From positions 186,001-250,000 of the forward strand of contig NZ_MVIV01000003.1 of the NCBI RefSeq assembly GCF_002072175.1: DNA of 64,000 nucleotides, read 5' to 3'. This document shows, in pieces, positions 63,826 to 64,000 of this stretch. Both the position numbers and the translations under genes were made by a program. The stretch is from Actinomyces gaoshouyii (GTDB lineage Bacteria > Actinomycetota > Actinomycetes > Actinomycetales > Actinomycetaceae). How positions within the stretch are numbered: the first letter of the stretch is position 1; each line of letters begins with the position of its first letter. The notes beneath the pieces are model-generated. The model was not told the origin of the DNA. It worked only from the letters and a program-made list of their open reading frames with translations, and ran no database searches.

Positions 63826-64000
63826 ATGACCACACCCGCGCTGTTGACCGACCTCGACCTCAAGGCCATCGCCATCTCCAAGGCGCTGGCGGCCGACGCC
63901 GTCGAGAAGGCCGGATCCGGCCACCCCGGAACCCCCATCTCCCTGGCCGGCGTCGCCTACCTGCTCTATCAGAAGGAGATGGCCGGCGATCCCTCCGACC
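63826..64000 (+). CDS. tkt: Transketolase, N-terminal part (runs off the window)
   Basis: The first 58 codons are present: MTTPALLTDLDLKAIAIS then AAISKALAADAVEKAGSGHP-like AADAVEKAGSGHPGTPISLA and GVAYLLYQKEM. The GSGHPG motif and following helix are the ThDP-binding start of transketolase. AGGAGG lies upstream of the ATG. Transketolase interconverts pentose phosphates with glycolytic intermediates, linking both sugar clusters in the window to central metabolism. The 3' part lies beyond the end. Confidence 0.93.
   Translation, partial: MTTPALLTDLDLKAIAISKALAADAVEKAGSGHPGTPISLAGVAYLLYQKEMAGDPSD

Overview
The window is high-GC actinobacterial chromosome, most like Actinomyces or a close relative in Actinomycetales. 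This rests on lineage-typical genes: a fused 2-oxoglutarate enzyme (Kgd), monomeric NADP isocitrate dehydrogenase, a SigR/RsrA-type sigma/anti-sigma pair next to the tiny ribosomal protein bL37, a BldC-like regulator next to bS22, DisA, and frequent GTG starts and ATGA/GTGA overlaps. The genus is an inference. No rRNA, CRISPR array, integrase or transposase is visible. One tRNA (Trp, CCA) is present.

0-16 kb: two CNNM/CBS membrane proteins, kgd, an SGNH-like protein without the usual serine, bL37, rsrA, sigR, a PadR locus with a frameshifted target gene, DoxX, icd, and rplJ-rplL behind an L10 leader. 15.4-19 kb: a frameshifted lipoprotein gene, a prepilin peptidase and a scrambled block of OmpA-like and Ser/Thr-kinase remnants. 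19-21.7 kb: tRNA-Trp-secE-nusG-rplK-rplA. 21.9-25 kb: a DUF4862 gene, a decayed persulfide-response locus (CoA-disulfide-reductase/rhodanese tail plus a frameshifted CstR-like repressor) and an aminotransferase, interspersed with arrays of a GACCGGTC-centred repeat. 25-33 kb: a phosphotransferase, adenosine deaminase, murB-bS22-bldC, a TrkH/TrkA potassium system and an aldose epimerase.

33-44.5 kb is a carbohydrate island: dihydroxyacetone kinase (DhaK plus a DhaL-DhaM fusion), xylulokinase, a UlaF/AraD-type epimerase, an MFS transporter, a PfkB kinase, UlaE-like and UlaD-like enzymes, a phosphotriesterase-family lactonase and a divergent SorC regulator. Together these look like a PTS-independent version of the L-ascorbate (3-keto-L-gulonate) route feeding D-xylulose 5-phosphate. 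44.6-48.6 kb is a siderophore ABC operon behind a DtxR-type box. 48.7-55 kb holds radA, disA, a basic low-complexity membrane protein, mutY and an ArgA-like acetyltransferase. 55-64 kb is a second sugar operon: rpiB, an unassigned polytopic membrane protein, a HAD phosphatase, an FGGY kinase, an AraM-like dehydrogenase, ribulokinase and SorC, divergent from transketolase, which runs off the window.

The most unusual features are two families of palindromic intergenic repeats, one with compensatory changes between its stem arms, the two uncharacterised sugar clusters, and a run of single-base frameshifts between 10 and 24 kb that may be pseudogenes, phase-variable genes or assembly errors.
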